Notes under the pieces: generated by a model
What the model saw: only the letters and a program-made list of their open reading frames with translations
The model's database searches: none
What the model was told of the DNA's origin: nothing
NCBI GenBank assembly: GCA_963969395.1
Contig: OZ017804.1
Span: forward strand, 20,956,001 to 21,020,000
Origin: Pseudoscleropodium purum
Lineage: Eukaryota > Streptophyta > Bryopsida > Hypnales > Brachytheciaceae
Reading direction: 5' to 3'
DNA: 64,000 nucleotides
Shown: piece by piece, positions 1 to 10,621 of the stretch
How positions within the stretch are numbered: position 1 is the first letter of the stretch
Layout: every line of letters begins with the position of its first letter
Translations under genes and position numbers: made by a program

Positions 1-1015
1 TTTAAAGCATATTTTTATTCCAAGCTAGAGACATGCAATTGCAAAACCTATATAAGTGTAACAAGTTCACAAAACCTTCTCAAAGAATATATATAAAGAA
101 ATGTTGATAATGCACACTTTTTCAATATTGATTCTTTTGTAAGTAAGTGAATCATTTACTAGTTGAACTTTGTCCTCCCTTTAGCTTTTGCATGTGGTAT
201 CTAAAGAAGGCATTTTTGGATGAAAATTCTTTCATTACTATATTCTAATTTAAATAATGGACATGTAGATGCATTGGAGCCCATTGCCAAGGTCTTGGGG
301 GAGGGTTCAACTAAAGCTTGTGAACACGCAGCAAGAATACTCTTCAATCTTTCTACAAGTTCTAGTAGAAAGAGTATCATTAGAAAGTCTATGGTCATGC
401 GTGCCTTGGTAACTTCGCTTGGTGATAGAACTTTACAAGTCCAACAAATTGTGAGTAGCACTCTCATCAACCTCTTTCCAGGTGGGTCCATTGATATTTC
501 TTCAACAAAGATGTCATGCTTTTTTATTGTCTTATTCAAACAATAGCCTTACTCCAAGCTAGAGGTAAATAATTGCAAAACATGTCTAACTACAATTTCA
601 CCAAAAAAATTCAAAAATATAGACAAATCTTGATTATGGACACCATATCAATATAGTCTCTTTTGTAAATGAGTCTTAGATTACTTATGGATTAAACTTT
701 TTCCTTTACAACTTTTGTAAATATTATCTAAAGAAAGCATTTTTGAATGCATTGGAATCCTCTTTCATTACTATGTTCTCATTAATATGGACATGATGCA
801 GATGCAGTAGAGCCTATTGCTAAGGTTTTGAGGGAAGGTTCACCTAAAGCTCGTGAACATGCTGCAAGAATACTCTTTGATCTCTCCATGAGTCCTAGTA
901 GGAGAAGTATCATTGGAAAGTCTAAGACCATGCGTGCTTTAGTGACATCACTTGGCAATGGAACTCTACAAGTCAAACAGATTGTGAGTAGCACTCTCAA
1001 CAACCTTTTTTGGGA
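1..1015 (+). repeat. Tandem duplication of intron plus exon (about 0.54 kb unit)
   Basis: Bases about 10-510 and 540-1015 align along their whole length: first intronic sequence (a CCAAGCTAGAG motif, CTTTTGTAA, ATCTAAAGAA, GCATTTTTG), then the ARM exon. The upstream copy stops matching after the Ser-Thr-Lys codons near 510. The downstream copy continues into the rest of the ARM domain. The unit therefore covers one intron and one phase-symmetric exon. Confidence 0.75.
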
Positions 1016-1463
1016 TATTTCCACCAAAGTACAAGCAGTCAAAGCTGGATTGGTCCCGATTCTTTTGAGGCTTATTGTAGAGCAACCAACAACAATGTTG
1101 GAGGAAGCCTTGCCACTAGTGGATGAGTTATTGAACTTTTGGTATTGTACTGAGTCTCGTCGTGTCATCAAAGTCAAAGCACCTGCAACAATATGGTTGG
1201 AAATCATGGCGTCTGAGTCTCCAGTGAATCAAGAAAGGGCAGCTTCCATCTTATACACATTGTGTTATGACGATCTAAAGTATCGTCAACAAGCTAAAAA
1301 GTGTGAGGCCCTTGAGCAAATTTCACAACAATCAAACCTCTCAAATAAGACCAAAAGTCGACTCCTTGAACTTTTGAATTCGAACACTGCAAATAAGAAT
1401 TATCCCACAAGACAAGAAATTCCATTTCCAGAAAAGAATTGGTGGTCTCCACAAAGGGATTGA
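269..1463 (+). CDS. ARM-repeat protein, C-terminal part (5' end outside window)
   Basis: Two exons are visible: 269-481 and 802-1463, the second ending in TGA. Both start after an AG at the same point (an Asp-Ala codon pair followed by Leu/Val-Glu-Pro-Ile-Ala-Lys-Val-Leu). The first ends at a GT donor and is 213 nt long, phase 1/1. The peptide has armadillo-type helices: a segment with EHAARILFNLS, then RALVTSLG, STLNNLF, a GLVPILLRL helix, an ERAASILYTLC helix and a basic C-terminus. Plant ARM domains of this sort occur in U-box E3 ligases and related proteins that bind other proteins. No U-box is visible because the 5' exons lie to the left. Exon 1 is a tandem copy of the 5' part of exon 2 and may be skipped or dead. 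The second copy is uninterrupted. Family assignment is good; the specific gene is unknown. Confidence 0.6.
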
Positions 1464-2302
1464 ACGAAGAGCATTAGGACAAACATTGAATGGTCAAGGA
1501 TCCCTCAATTTACAAGTCTTACAACATCAGAGGTATACGCCACCATCTCACAATACTTCACAAAGAAAGACTTTACCAAATGGATGACAAACAACCTTGG
1601 CTACTTCCATCCATGTGTACAACATTCAAGACTATCTTGACTAGCATTAGTCACAGAAGGACGGACTTGTGGCTATGATAAAAATTGCCCTCATCATCTA
1701 TAGTAGTGAAAACTAAAGCGTCTAATAAGTGACAAGTATATCTTATTCTTGTTTTTTTAGTGATTTATTAGAGACAATAGTGAGTTGGCTTTGGATTGTA
1801 GTTATGAAAACTTATTGAGTCTAGCCTTCAAGTACTAAATTGGATTTTTTGTCAAGTACTTAATTTTGTTTAATTATTTTGGGTCTATAGGCTTTAAATA
1901 GACCTTTTAACAAGCTCAAGCATGTTGCTACAAATTTGTGCACAACTTGGTATATATGTATACAATGTCATGGACATATTACATACCTCATATAGACTAA
2001 GAACTTAGGGACATAACAATAAGGTCTTATATTGCTAGATTCTCGCATATATTTGTATAGTGTCATCATGGTCCACATTGCATATTTGCAACTTAAAACA
2101 ATGTTCATCTTATGAATATGACATTCATGAGTTGTCAAAGTGGATGCCTTATAGTTTTAAAGATTGTGAAATAATAATTCAGATATATTGACATAAAAAT
2201 GGTTCTAGATATTGTTGTCCAAATTTTAAGATTTTAAGCCTTGAAATTTTTTTCTACAAGCATCTATGGACTTGGATATCAATTTTTAGCAAAAATCACG
2301 CA
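1464..2302. other. 3' flank of the ARM gene, no gene recognised
   Basis: AT-rich sequence. An unbroken frame at 1490-1678 shows no recognisable domain and is probably 3' untranslated or non-coding. I see no RNA gene, repeat or transposon end in this stretch. Confidence 0.5.
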
Positions 2303-2367
2303 CTACCAAAAATCTAAATCCCTTATTGATCTTTAGCAATTGCTTCAATATAGCCACCTACCACCTA

Positions 2368-3301
2368 GGGTCATTACAAGAATCACCAGGCTATTTTCAC
2401 ATCACAATTAGAGTGACTCTCTTGTCATCTACTATCACTTTTGAATTTTATACCCAATGCCAAAATTCAAAGAAAATTCTAGTTAACTTGATTTCAATCA
2501 TATTTCTTATTTTCTAGAAATTTTAAGAAATTATTTTATATTTAAATATCAATTTTATTAATATGTCACACTTTTAGATTTAGAGATTTTTTACAATAAA
2601 TACCAGTTAATTCAAATTAATGATTTTTGGTTGAAGTTTTTGTTGCATATTCCTGTAGTAGGTAGAGATATTCCTACCAAAGGGCATCTAAAAAAACATT
2701 ATTTGTGTCCTCTACATTTGTGCAAATAGACCTCCCTTGCATGTGCACTTGTAAACATTAGAAATGGTTTTGACCTTGTCTAGTTGGACGTTTTTATTTG
2801 TAGAAAATAGGAAAATCAATTTTCAACAAAACTAAAAATTGGACATTTGTGAGGACTTCTTGGTGATGAGATTTGAGCAAGAAAGTGAGGTCAAAACCAT
2901 ATCTAATGTTTACACTTTACAAGTATGAGCGCAATGGAAGCCTCTTTGCATGAATGTGGAGGACATACAATAATATTTTTTTAAATGCCCTTTGGTAGGA
3001 ACATGTCTACCTACTATAGGAATATACCACACAATTTCAACCAAAAATCATTAATTTGAATTAGTATTTAGTATGAAAAATCCCAAAATCTGAAAGTGTG
3101 ACATATTAACAAAATTGATATTTAAATATGAAATGATTTTTAAAAATTTCTAAAAAACAAAGGATACTATTACAATCAAAAATTGTAAAAATTCAAATTT
3201 TGTTTTGGGCATTACATTTATAATTAAAAAGTTATAACATTGGATACAAACCAGTTTTTCAAAACACTATGTAGAACGGCTGGTGTTTTTGCAACGCCCC
3301 C
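2368..3301. mobile_element. Fold-back transposon, about 0.93 kb, with a probable 3-bp target duplication
   Basis: The two arms (about 2435-2790 and 2880-3235) are inverted copies with roughly 85% identity by eye. A TTAATATGTCACAC block and a CCTACCAAAGGGCAT block occur on both sides. The extreme ends are also inverted and related (GGGTCATTACAAGAATCACC against GGGGGCGTTGCAAAAACACC). Flanks are CTA on the left and TTA on the right. The related repeat copy at 20.38 kb has a single CTA there and no insert. A 3-bp YTA duplication fits PIF/Harbinger-type elements, but no transposase is present. Confidence 0.7.
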
Positions 3302-4477
3302 TTATCATAAGAGTCACAATGGATGAAATTATTTCAATGCTTTTTCAGCCTATTGAAATTTTTTTTGTTTATCTAATGGATTAAAGGTGCATGTCTACCC
3401 CATCTTTTTAGAGGTAGTATAATTGAACTTGATGTAAGATTAGATTAATCTTGCTTTTAGGGTATTAGGTTTTGCATAAAAAATTTAGACAATGTTGTTT
3501 GGAACCTTCTTTGGGTGGTTAGTCTATTTGTGTGGCCTATAGCCCTATATGCTCTCACTTTCTTTGGTAGTGCCATACTTTTGCGTATCTTTTGGCATTT
3601 TTAACCTAAAGGGGATTTTTATGGTCACAAGTCCTTTAGAGAAGAGTGAAAATGGATATTTTTTATATGAAAGTTTTTGTGTTGTCATATGTGAATTAAA
3701 TTGCTAATTTTGTTATGTTTCATACATGAATCAAATAAAAAAATGCATCATTGACCTCCATGGAACCCATTGCAGGACAAATAAAAACATCTTATTGGAT
3801 GAAGAAAGTTTGTTTTTTTAATTATATCTAGGTGTTTTTTTACTATAACATGGGTGTTTATTGAAATGATGCCCAAAGTATAAGGCTCTAGTGTATTTTC
3901 ATTTGCCTTTAAATTTCTATAGATATTGAAAGATTTGTTTTTTCAAATTTTATGAAGGGGAGAGTTGGAAAGGATTATTTAGTTTGGGGGATCAATCTAC
4001 CTTTGGAATTTTTGGTTTTCAAATGTGTAAAGTGAAATGTCCTTGCAAAATGCCTTTTCTATTGTCAATTATTAGGAAATCTTTACAATACAAAATAATA
4101 TTGGATGTATTCTTGGTCTTTGTTAGATGAGAAAGTTAATGAAAATATGTCAAACATAATCTTGAATATATCAAATCTTTTAATTCAATATTGGTAGTAC
4201 AAATTTTTTCTTTAAGGAGCAATCAAGTTCATAAGAAATTCTTAGATAGATTTAGAATCAACTATCTCTCCAAATGCAAAAATCTTGCAATTTGTGCCGT
4301 CCAACTTCTTGAAATTTTTTTCCACTTGTTTTCATACATATGCAATGAAAGATCTTATGACTAAAAGATTTCTTTTATTCCAAAATTCTAATCAATTGCA
4401 ATGATCATGCATCTCAATCAAATACTCAAAACAATTGTGATATGGTATTTTTTCCTAATTGTTTTTAGAATTGTTGG

Positions 4478-4699
4478 TTAAAAATAAATATTTGTTTCAA
4501 CCATTGATATGTACCTTAGAGTGCTTTCCACATAGTATACATTCTTTGTGGCTTTGATAGTAACCATGATTGTCAATACATAACACTTCTTGCTAGACTT
4601 CCTTGATAAATCCTTTGTTTGTACCATCAAATCCTCTACAACACAAAATTCTTCAAAAGTTTCTTGTGATTGAATACTCAATGTCATTGTAAACTCCAT
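4478..4699 (-). other. Minus-strand peptide conserved among copies of repeat family A
   Basis: A 73-residue frame contains VVEDL, then a Lys-rich RKSSKKCYVL block, and ends in a TNIYF motif. The same order occurs at 21985-22296 (VVEDL, RKSYKEF, ending NMYF) and, without the VVEDL part, at about 9470-9600 (SSKKCYVL, then VTKNVF). I do not recognise the family. It could be an exon of an ancestral gene or of a transposon protein captured in the repeat. Confidence 0.35.
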
Positions 4700-4984
4700 C
4701 CTATCTAAAAAGTGACCCTAAACACATGGATGCTAGATGAATTGATCTTTCCCCTAAAAGAACCTCTATACTAGTAGATTTGTTTTTTTGTCTTGGAGAG
4801 AAAAAAATCCAACTTACATTTGGAGCTTCTAGTGGAGAAAGGTCCTAGCTGTTAATATCCAACATGTAATGAGGAAAGAAAACCAAATTTTCAAACTTCT
4901 TGAAATGAACCTTAAAGAATACTAAGAAAAATATAATTAATTAATTTAAAAATATATATATAATTTAAAATTTTTTAAAAAAAA

Positions 4985-5030
4985 ATTTTGAAATTTGAAA
5001 TATATATATATACACACACACACGCACATA
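4985..5030. repeat. Dinucleotide microsatellite (AT)n(AC)n
   Basis: A short TA run is followed by a CA run. Similar tracts occur at 6570-6595 and 47780-47815. They are simple repeats with no further feature. Confidence 0.8.
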
Positions 5031-5929
5031 TAACACTTTCTTTTGGGAATGTAAAATCATGAGGACAATGATGTCCATGTTTTTCCTATAATCTCTTAAA
5101 AGTGCTAAATTCTTATAATTCTTATGGAATATATTTATATAGAATTTTATTTAAAAACCAAGTTAAAGATTGTTTAGATTTTGAATTTTTTTTAAAATAT
5201 AACAAGACTCTTGAAAACCTTAAATTCTAAAAAAGAAAATTTTGACTTTTTAAAACAAATGGTTTAAACTAAAGTAAGTGGAGTTACGCAAGAAAATTAT
5301 TGATGATTTGATATAAGAAGTTTTCTCTTCTAGGTGGCCTCTATCATGCTTCATCTATATTATACTTTTGGCATGCCTTCTAGTAATTTTATCTGGGGGG
5401 AGTTGGAGATTTTACAATAAAGAGTACTTCTTTTGGATGTGAGTGAATGTAACGGATAGTATTTCTAGGTTGTTTTATGAGAGTCACGATTGAATGTCAT
5501 GTGTGAACTAAATCACCAATTTTGTTACATCTTATTATATGAACCCCCAAAGGACAAGTTGGTGACCATACAAATCATCCCTAGCTTAGGGTATCGACTT
5601 AAAAAAAAAATGCAAAAACACTCATTGGAAGTCAAACTATTGTAGAAGACCTCTCTTTTCCACAATAGAATCCTAAGGATGAATAGTTGCACTTTTGTCC
5701 TACACAAAAAGGATTCCTTCTCATCCATCAAACACAAAACGTCCGTGGCGTCACTTGTGGATAAATATATGCACTCACTCAAGGAAATGCATCGGCTTGA
5801 CTTCCATGAAGACCATTTTAGTAGCCTCACTAGGTGAAAAGAAAAGAGGCAAGTTTCTTGCAATAATGTGGAGTTGCTCTTGCATTATGATCCCCTTCTT
5901 TTAAAATCCAGCTAGGGAGGATTGACCCT
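5030..5929. other. AT-rich intergenic DNA, no gene recognised
   Basis: Overlapping short frames at 5525-5904 on both strands lack recognisable motifs. I see no RNA gene or clear transposon end. Confidence 0.4.
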
Positions 5930-6170
5930 TCTAATGCTTTGCTAGAGGATAAATGTCAAAAATTGCCCCCTATTTTGTGCTACTTAAATTCTACATTTCA
6001 TCACATCCACTAGCTAATTCAAGGTCTCTGATTGCAAATATGAATTTTGAATTTGCAAATTTTATCATATGTGACAAATGAAAAAAATTCAGGAATTTTC
6101 TACAAGGGTAAAACATGGGGCAATAGAGGGGCAATCCTCCCTGGCCTTTTAATCCTTGGGGGCGGGGGAC
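5930..6170 (-). repeat. Dispersed repeat family B, inverted copy
   Basis: The first part matches the reverse complement of blocks at 39720-39860 and 40125-40200 (GATAAAATTTG, AATTCATATTT, ATTGCAATYAGAG type blocks). The tail, with GGGCAATAGAGGGG, matches 39860-39890 in direct orientation. It ends where the more GC-rich upstream region of the UGT relic begins. Confidence 0.6.
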
Positions 6171-6808
6171 AAGTGCGGGTTCAGTGCGTAGGCTCCTATA
6201 CGGTCACGTTTAGCAGTGATTTTTTGAAAATTTTCTAAAGATGTGGGATTCAGAGAGCTTTGCGAGTGTAATTTTCGTCACTGGGTCAGTCCGTAGGGAG
6301 CCAATCAAATTCTGGGGTCGCGATTCCCTCCCGTAAAGTTGCATGACAGACATCTCGGATCATGGCACCCGCGTCGTATTCGTAACTAACCAACAACGGC
6401 AGCAGCAAATCCCACGTGCAAATACAAATACTTCATCTAAGTACCCCTGTTGAAGCTAGTAACCTCAAAAAGATCGCTCTGGGGTGGAATTCAAGCAAAG
6501 ATCGAAACACACAAAAATAGCTCTGCATCTCAAGCTCAATCGGTGCAATCAACCGCACGCAACGGGCATATATATATATATACATATACATATGCAGTAC
6601 ATATAATTACCGTTACTTGCAGTTTAGGAACGAAAGAGCTAGTTAGCTCCTGAACTTGTTGCAAAATTATTGATTCCGGTTGCAGGATCATAGATCACTT
6701 GCTGCAAAGTTATAGATCACTTCGTCGTTCGAATTTCCAGCTGTAGATGTATGACCTGAAAATTTAGGCAGATTTGTGAGTGATCGATTGAGTAGCGGAT
6801 TGAAGCAA
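6171..6808 (+). other. Upstream region of the UGT pseudogene
   Basis: GC content rises relative to the flanks and a TATATATA-rich stretch lies at about 6570-6595. It may hold the old promoter of the UGT relic. No conserved element can be assigned with confidence. Confidence 0.3.
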
Positions 6809-9137
6809 ATGGGTTCTCAAGCTGCTGGGAGCGAGTGGGCGGAACCGCCGCACGTTGTGATGGTCCCGCGGTCCTCATCGATCAGGTCACATCATCCCCA
6901 TCATGAAATTCGTGCGGCGTTTGGCATCCGCGGGCGGCGTACGTCGCCATCGTCGTCACCTCCGACAAGCTCCTGCTGGATCTTTAAGCTTCCTTGGGGA
7001 CGACGGATTTCGCTTCGCAAGAATTGAAGGCTACCCTCTCCGCATCGTCAGCTTGCGTGACAAGACTTCGCTCGAGCTTTCCCACAGGGTATGGTTGGAT
7101 CGAATGCGAGAGGTTCCTACGAGGGAGCGTCGCGCGCGTGATTGATCTCTAGGAATCGGCGACCATCACGGATCTTACCTCGCCGGCGTCGTACTCCCTC
7201 CGCGGGGTGTATTTTACATGACATGACATGTGTTGGTCACAAGACGTGGCGGACAAGTTGTAGATCGCGAAGCATGTGCTGTACTTCCACCCAGCCTCGG
7301 CTGTCTCCTGCGCATTGCAGTCGCAGCGTACTTCCCATCACTCGCGAAACGAGAGAGTGAACTTTCGATGACATTCCCGGTCTCCCACCAACGGTAGCGT
7401 TGGATCTCCCCATGCCGTTCCTGGATGCGTCCATGTACGACTGGGCATGGCCCCGTTACGACGGAAGCCGAGACCCCGACGTGATCTTGGTCAATTCAAC
7501 ATATTCTACGATCTCGATAAGCCCATCCTGGACGCCTTGCGCAACGTCGTCCTGGGATCCCCAAATGTGCAAGCAAAGTGTGTTCTCGACATTGGGTCAT
7601 TGCCGCCAGAGTCTTATTACAACGATGACAACGGGTCGCCGGAGGTGACGCATCGCGATCCATGTCAGCTGGCTAGACACGTGAGCTTCGATCGAATTCA
7701 GTTTTGTACGTTTCGTTTGGAAACAATGCGACTCAAATACGAAAGCTCAAGCATCCGTCAATGGGTGGGTTTTTGAACCACTGTGGGTGGAATTCTACGC
7801 TGAACTCTGTCTGCGCTGGTGAGCCCGTGCTCGCGTGGCCGATTTTCGCTGAGCAGCATCTGAATCGCAGGTTTGTTCAATCCCTGGCTTGACACTCGCA
7901 CCAGAGAAATCTAAAAAGTCCATTGACCGAAATCCAAAACTGTGCATCCTTAACTGCGCACCAATGGAATTTCACAATGGAATTTCATAGCTTTAGTTTG
8001 GAATAGACCTCCAAATTTCATATGGTCCTTCAGTATTTGAGATTAATTACACCCCTTTTCAAAGTCGAGAATCCTCGAAGACTGTGAAAGAGCCCAAGTG
8101 CTGGAAACAGGGGAATTCATGGGCCCGATCATGGGGGTCTTGATTCTAAACTTTCCTCTAACTTCCTTTTAACTACAAAGCCCCTGGAGGTGTGAATCCA
8201 GGAGGAAATCTAATGGAGAATTGAATATGAGACGATGGAGCTTGTAGCTAGTGAATGTCATGGTTAGTTTTGGAGCAGCTAGGTAGACAGGGAGTGACTT
8301 GTGCCTGCTACAAGCTAATGCATATACAGTAGCATACCATACTCAATCCCTCATAGCCACAAATGGACACCAATGGGAACAAATGAAAATGAATGTGGGT
8401 GGAATTGCGGTTGCATTCATTGAAAAAGAATGCAAAGCAAATGAGGTTGTGCCACATAAGCCCATAAAAAAAGAGGAGGTGACCATGAGATACAATACAA
8501 TGATGCTTATAGTGGGACCTCTATACTTAATATGTTGATGAGCATTAAAATCTCATATATGATATACAGTTTTAGTGCCCCTTCTAGATCTTCAAAGAGA
8601 AATGTTAGATGTTAAACGTTACTTGTTCTTCACAACATCTTTTGTAAATATACCTTACTATGTGTTAGAAAGTTGAATGTACACTATTTGATACATGTTA
8701 TAAAGTTGTGTATGTTAGATGTATACAATTTATTACATAATTATATAGAGGTTGGTCTATTGTATATATTGTGTGTATTCAAGTCTAATGCTTGGTTGCC
8801 ACCTCTCCAAATATGATCTCTACTAGTTGAGGTTATCAATGTTGTGTAATTTTTGGTAGATACAATGAAAGTGGCACTTGAGTCGACCGGAAGAGCATAC
8901 ACACAAGAAGAGCTAGGAAGTGAGGATATCATGCATGTGCAATTTATGAGCGAAGAAGAGATTGAGAATAAGTTCAGAAGCTAAACGCATGACCCCAAAA
9001 TCAAAGTTGTGCTGGAGAATGTACAAAAATTGAAGACCAAAGCTCATGAAGTCGGAGGTTCAAGAGGGTCATCACACAAAATTTTTGAAATATGTGTCCG
9101 TCTCCTTCACAATAGTTTCTTAGCACCTCCTCCATGA
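6809..9137 (+). pseudogene. UDP-glycosyltransferase (family 1, plant UGT) pseudogene
   Basis: The order of a plant UGT is preserved but spread over several frames. An N-terminus with PPHVVMVP follows the ATG at 6809. A MKFVRRLAS block lies near 6903, then LGDDGFRFARIEGYPLRIVS (6987-7046). LPMPFLDASMYDWAWPR starts at 7403. A GSLPPESYY block is near 7600. The plant secondary-product signature core [16 protein letters not shown] and the end [10 protein letters not shown] lie at 7755-7875. About 70-80 residues normally found between SFGNNATQI and the HCGWNS box are missing. A second exon begins at 8860 after an AG and reads through NVQKLKTKAHE and GGSRGSS to TGA at 9135, with one in-frame TAA near 8983. 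UGTs transfer sugar from UDP-sugars to small molecules; this copy cannot make a full enzyme. Confidence 0.8.
7893..8859. other. Intervening sequence between the two UGT relic exons
   Basis: It probably represents the old UGT intron, possibly enlarged by insertions. An open frame at 8299-8538 resembles no family I know. The segment ends in a T-rich tract followed by GGTAG directly before the second UGT exon. Confidence 0.45.
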
Positions 9138-9239
9138 GTGTGGTTGTGGCTATTAGTTTTTTGCAAATCTACTATTTTATATAATTGTTTATTTTTGAAA
9201 GATTTTTGGAAATATTGTGATTATAGTTGTTAGTCCATC

Positions 9240-9640
9240 TTGCCATGGTTCTAAAAGATACAACAATTAATTTATGTTGAAGATTTTTATTGTGAATGTA
9301 ACCACTTGTTTTTATACATATATAGTAAAAGATATTATGACTAAAAATTTCTAATATTACAAACTTTTTAATTAATTGTATTGATCATGTCATTATATAT
9401 CTCAAATTCTCAAACCAATTGTGATATGATATTTGCCCTAATTAATTTTGCAATTGTTGGTTTGAAAATAAATATTTGTTTCAACTATTAATACCTTACA
9501 ATAATTTTTCAAATACATTCTTTGTGACTTTGACACCTCCTTGCTCAATAATGATGACTATCAACACATAGCACTTCTTGCTAGATGCCCTTTTTCTTTT
9601 GCTTGCTCTTGTAGGGTGCACTCCCATTTATTTAGTTGGT
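9240..9640. repeat. Dispersed repeat family A, copy 2 (3' part only)
   Basis: It aligns with 4310-4640 and 21850-22120, for example ACTTGTTTTTATACATAT, the AATATTTGTTTCAACYATT block and AGCACTTCTTGCTAGA. The minus-strand SSKKCYVL-type peptide is visible here too. It is truncated on both sides relative to copies 1 and 3. Confidence 0.65.
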
Positions 9641-10007
9641 GATGTGTGAACAAGTGGTTTCTAATAAATTATAAATTCAACCTAAAATTTTGAACATTGT
9701 TTGATAATGACTATAGGTTTCTATTGCCAAAATTTCCAACTCAAATAAAATATGAAATGATTTCTAGAAGAAGTTGAAAATGAACTAAAATGGCATATTT
9801 TTCAATTCAAATATTTAGATGACCATTGCATCAATATTCAACTCAGCCTGCCATGCAAGTGGGTGCCTCCAAGGGGATTTGACCTTGGACCTCATGTTTG
9901 TAGGTTCAAGGTTCCAACCACTAAACCACCTAAATATTTAAGTGACCACACAAGAACTAGAATTTTATATATTTAGTTTTATCATTGTTTTTTCATGTGT
10001 TTTGTAT
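9641..10007. other. Intergenic AT-rich DNA, no gene recognised
   Basis: No open frame with a recognisable domain and no clear repeat partner elsewhere in the window. Confidence 0.4.
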
Positions 10008-10372
10008 TTTCAGCGGACTTCAGAGGTCATTTAGTCATAGTAAAGCACATTTTTATAAAAAACTTGGAACGAAGAAAAGTTTTCAATTCAAACTAAATTT
10101 CACCTTCAAAAAGCCGTTTGTGATTTCTATACTCCAATCAAAAGTTATGGACAAAAATCAGAAAGGATGTTTGAAAATGTCAAAATAAATGTTCCGAACT
10201 ACCCCTCTCTGATTTTTGTCTATAACTTTTTATTGGAGAATTGAAATCACAAACGGATTTTGTGAGGTGAAAGGTAGCTTATATTTACAACTTTTCTAAG
10301 TTCTAAGTTTTTTGAAATTTTTTATTCTACTATCCGAGAATGGACTCCAAAGTCTGCTGAATTGAAAAAAGA
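10008..10372. mobile_element. Palindromic (fold-back) element, family P, copy 1
   Basis: The left arm begins TTTTCAGCGGACTTC and the right arm ends as its inverse (GTCTGCTGAATTG). Inner arms carry TTATGGACAAAAATCAGA and its inverse TCTGATTTTTGTCTATAA around a loop near 10180. A second palindromic copy of the centre lies at 60235-60500. There is no coding capacity. Confidence 0.7.
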
Positions 10373-10559
10373 CTGAATTTTACATAATTAATTAATTTTT
10401 AAAATCAATATATTTAGATTCTCAAATATTCCAAAAAGATTCCTAAAAGATTCCAAATTCAACAAAAACTTGTTCATTTGATCATTGCACTATTCAAATC
10501 AACAAAATGAATTTGCCATTTTGTTGATTTTCACAAGAAGTTATAAAATAGTCATTCTA

Positions 10560-10621
10560 TTGTCCCAAATAACAAAAATCAATTGAATTTTTGTTGTTTT
10601 GGTCGTGCATTTCTAGTAGTG
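10560..10621. mobile_element. CACTA-type terminus, single visible end
   Basis: It ends TTTCTAGTAGTG. Its inner part (TTTTTGTTGTTTTGGTCG) is shared with the complete MITE at 13698-13837. A matching CACTACTAGAAA left end was not found nearby, so this is probably a broken or rearranged copy. Confidence 0.5.

Larger units (their letters stand above)
2303..4730. repeat. Dispersed repeat family A, copy 1 (split by a fold-back element)
   Basis: The pieces 2303-2367 and 3302-4730 align with 20320-22200. Matching landmarks are a CCAAAAATC start, the CTTTRGCAATTG block, a GGATGAAATT block, a TTTTTAACCT/TTTTTAATCT block, and a long 3' part ending in AAATCCTCTACAAC. A shorter third copy of the 3' part lies at 9240-9640. 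No transposase is recognised, so the element type is unknown. Confidence 0.7.

Noticed and set aside
8299..8538. Possible separate small gene
   Set aside because: It lies between two exons of the UGT relic and has no recognisable motif or splice support.
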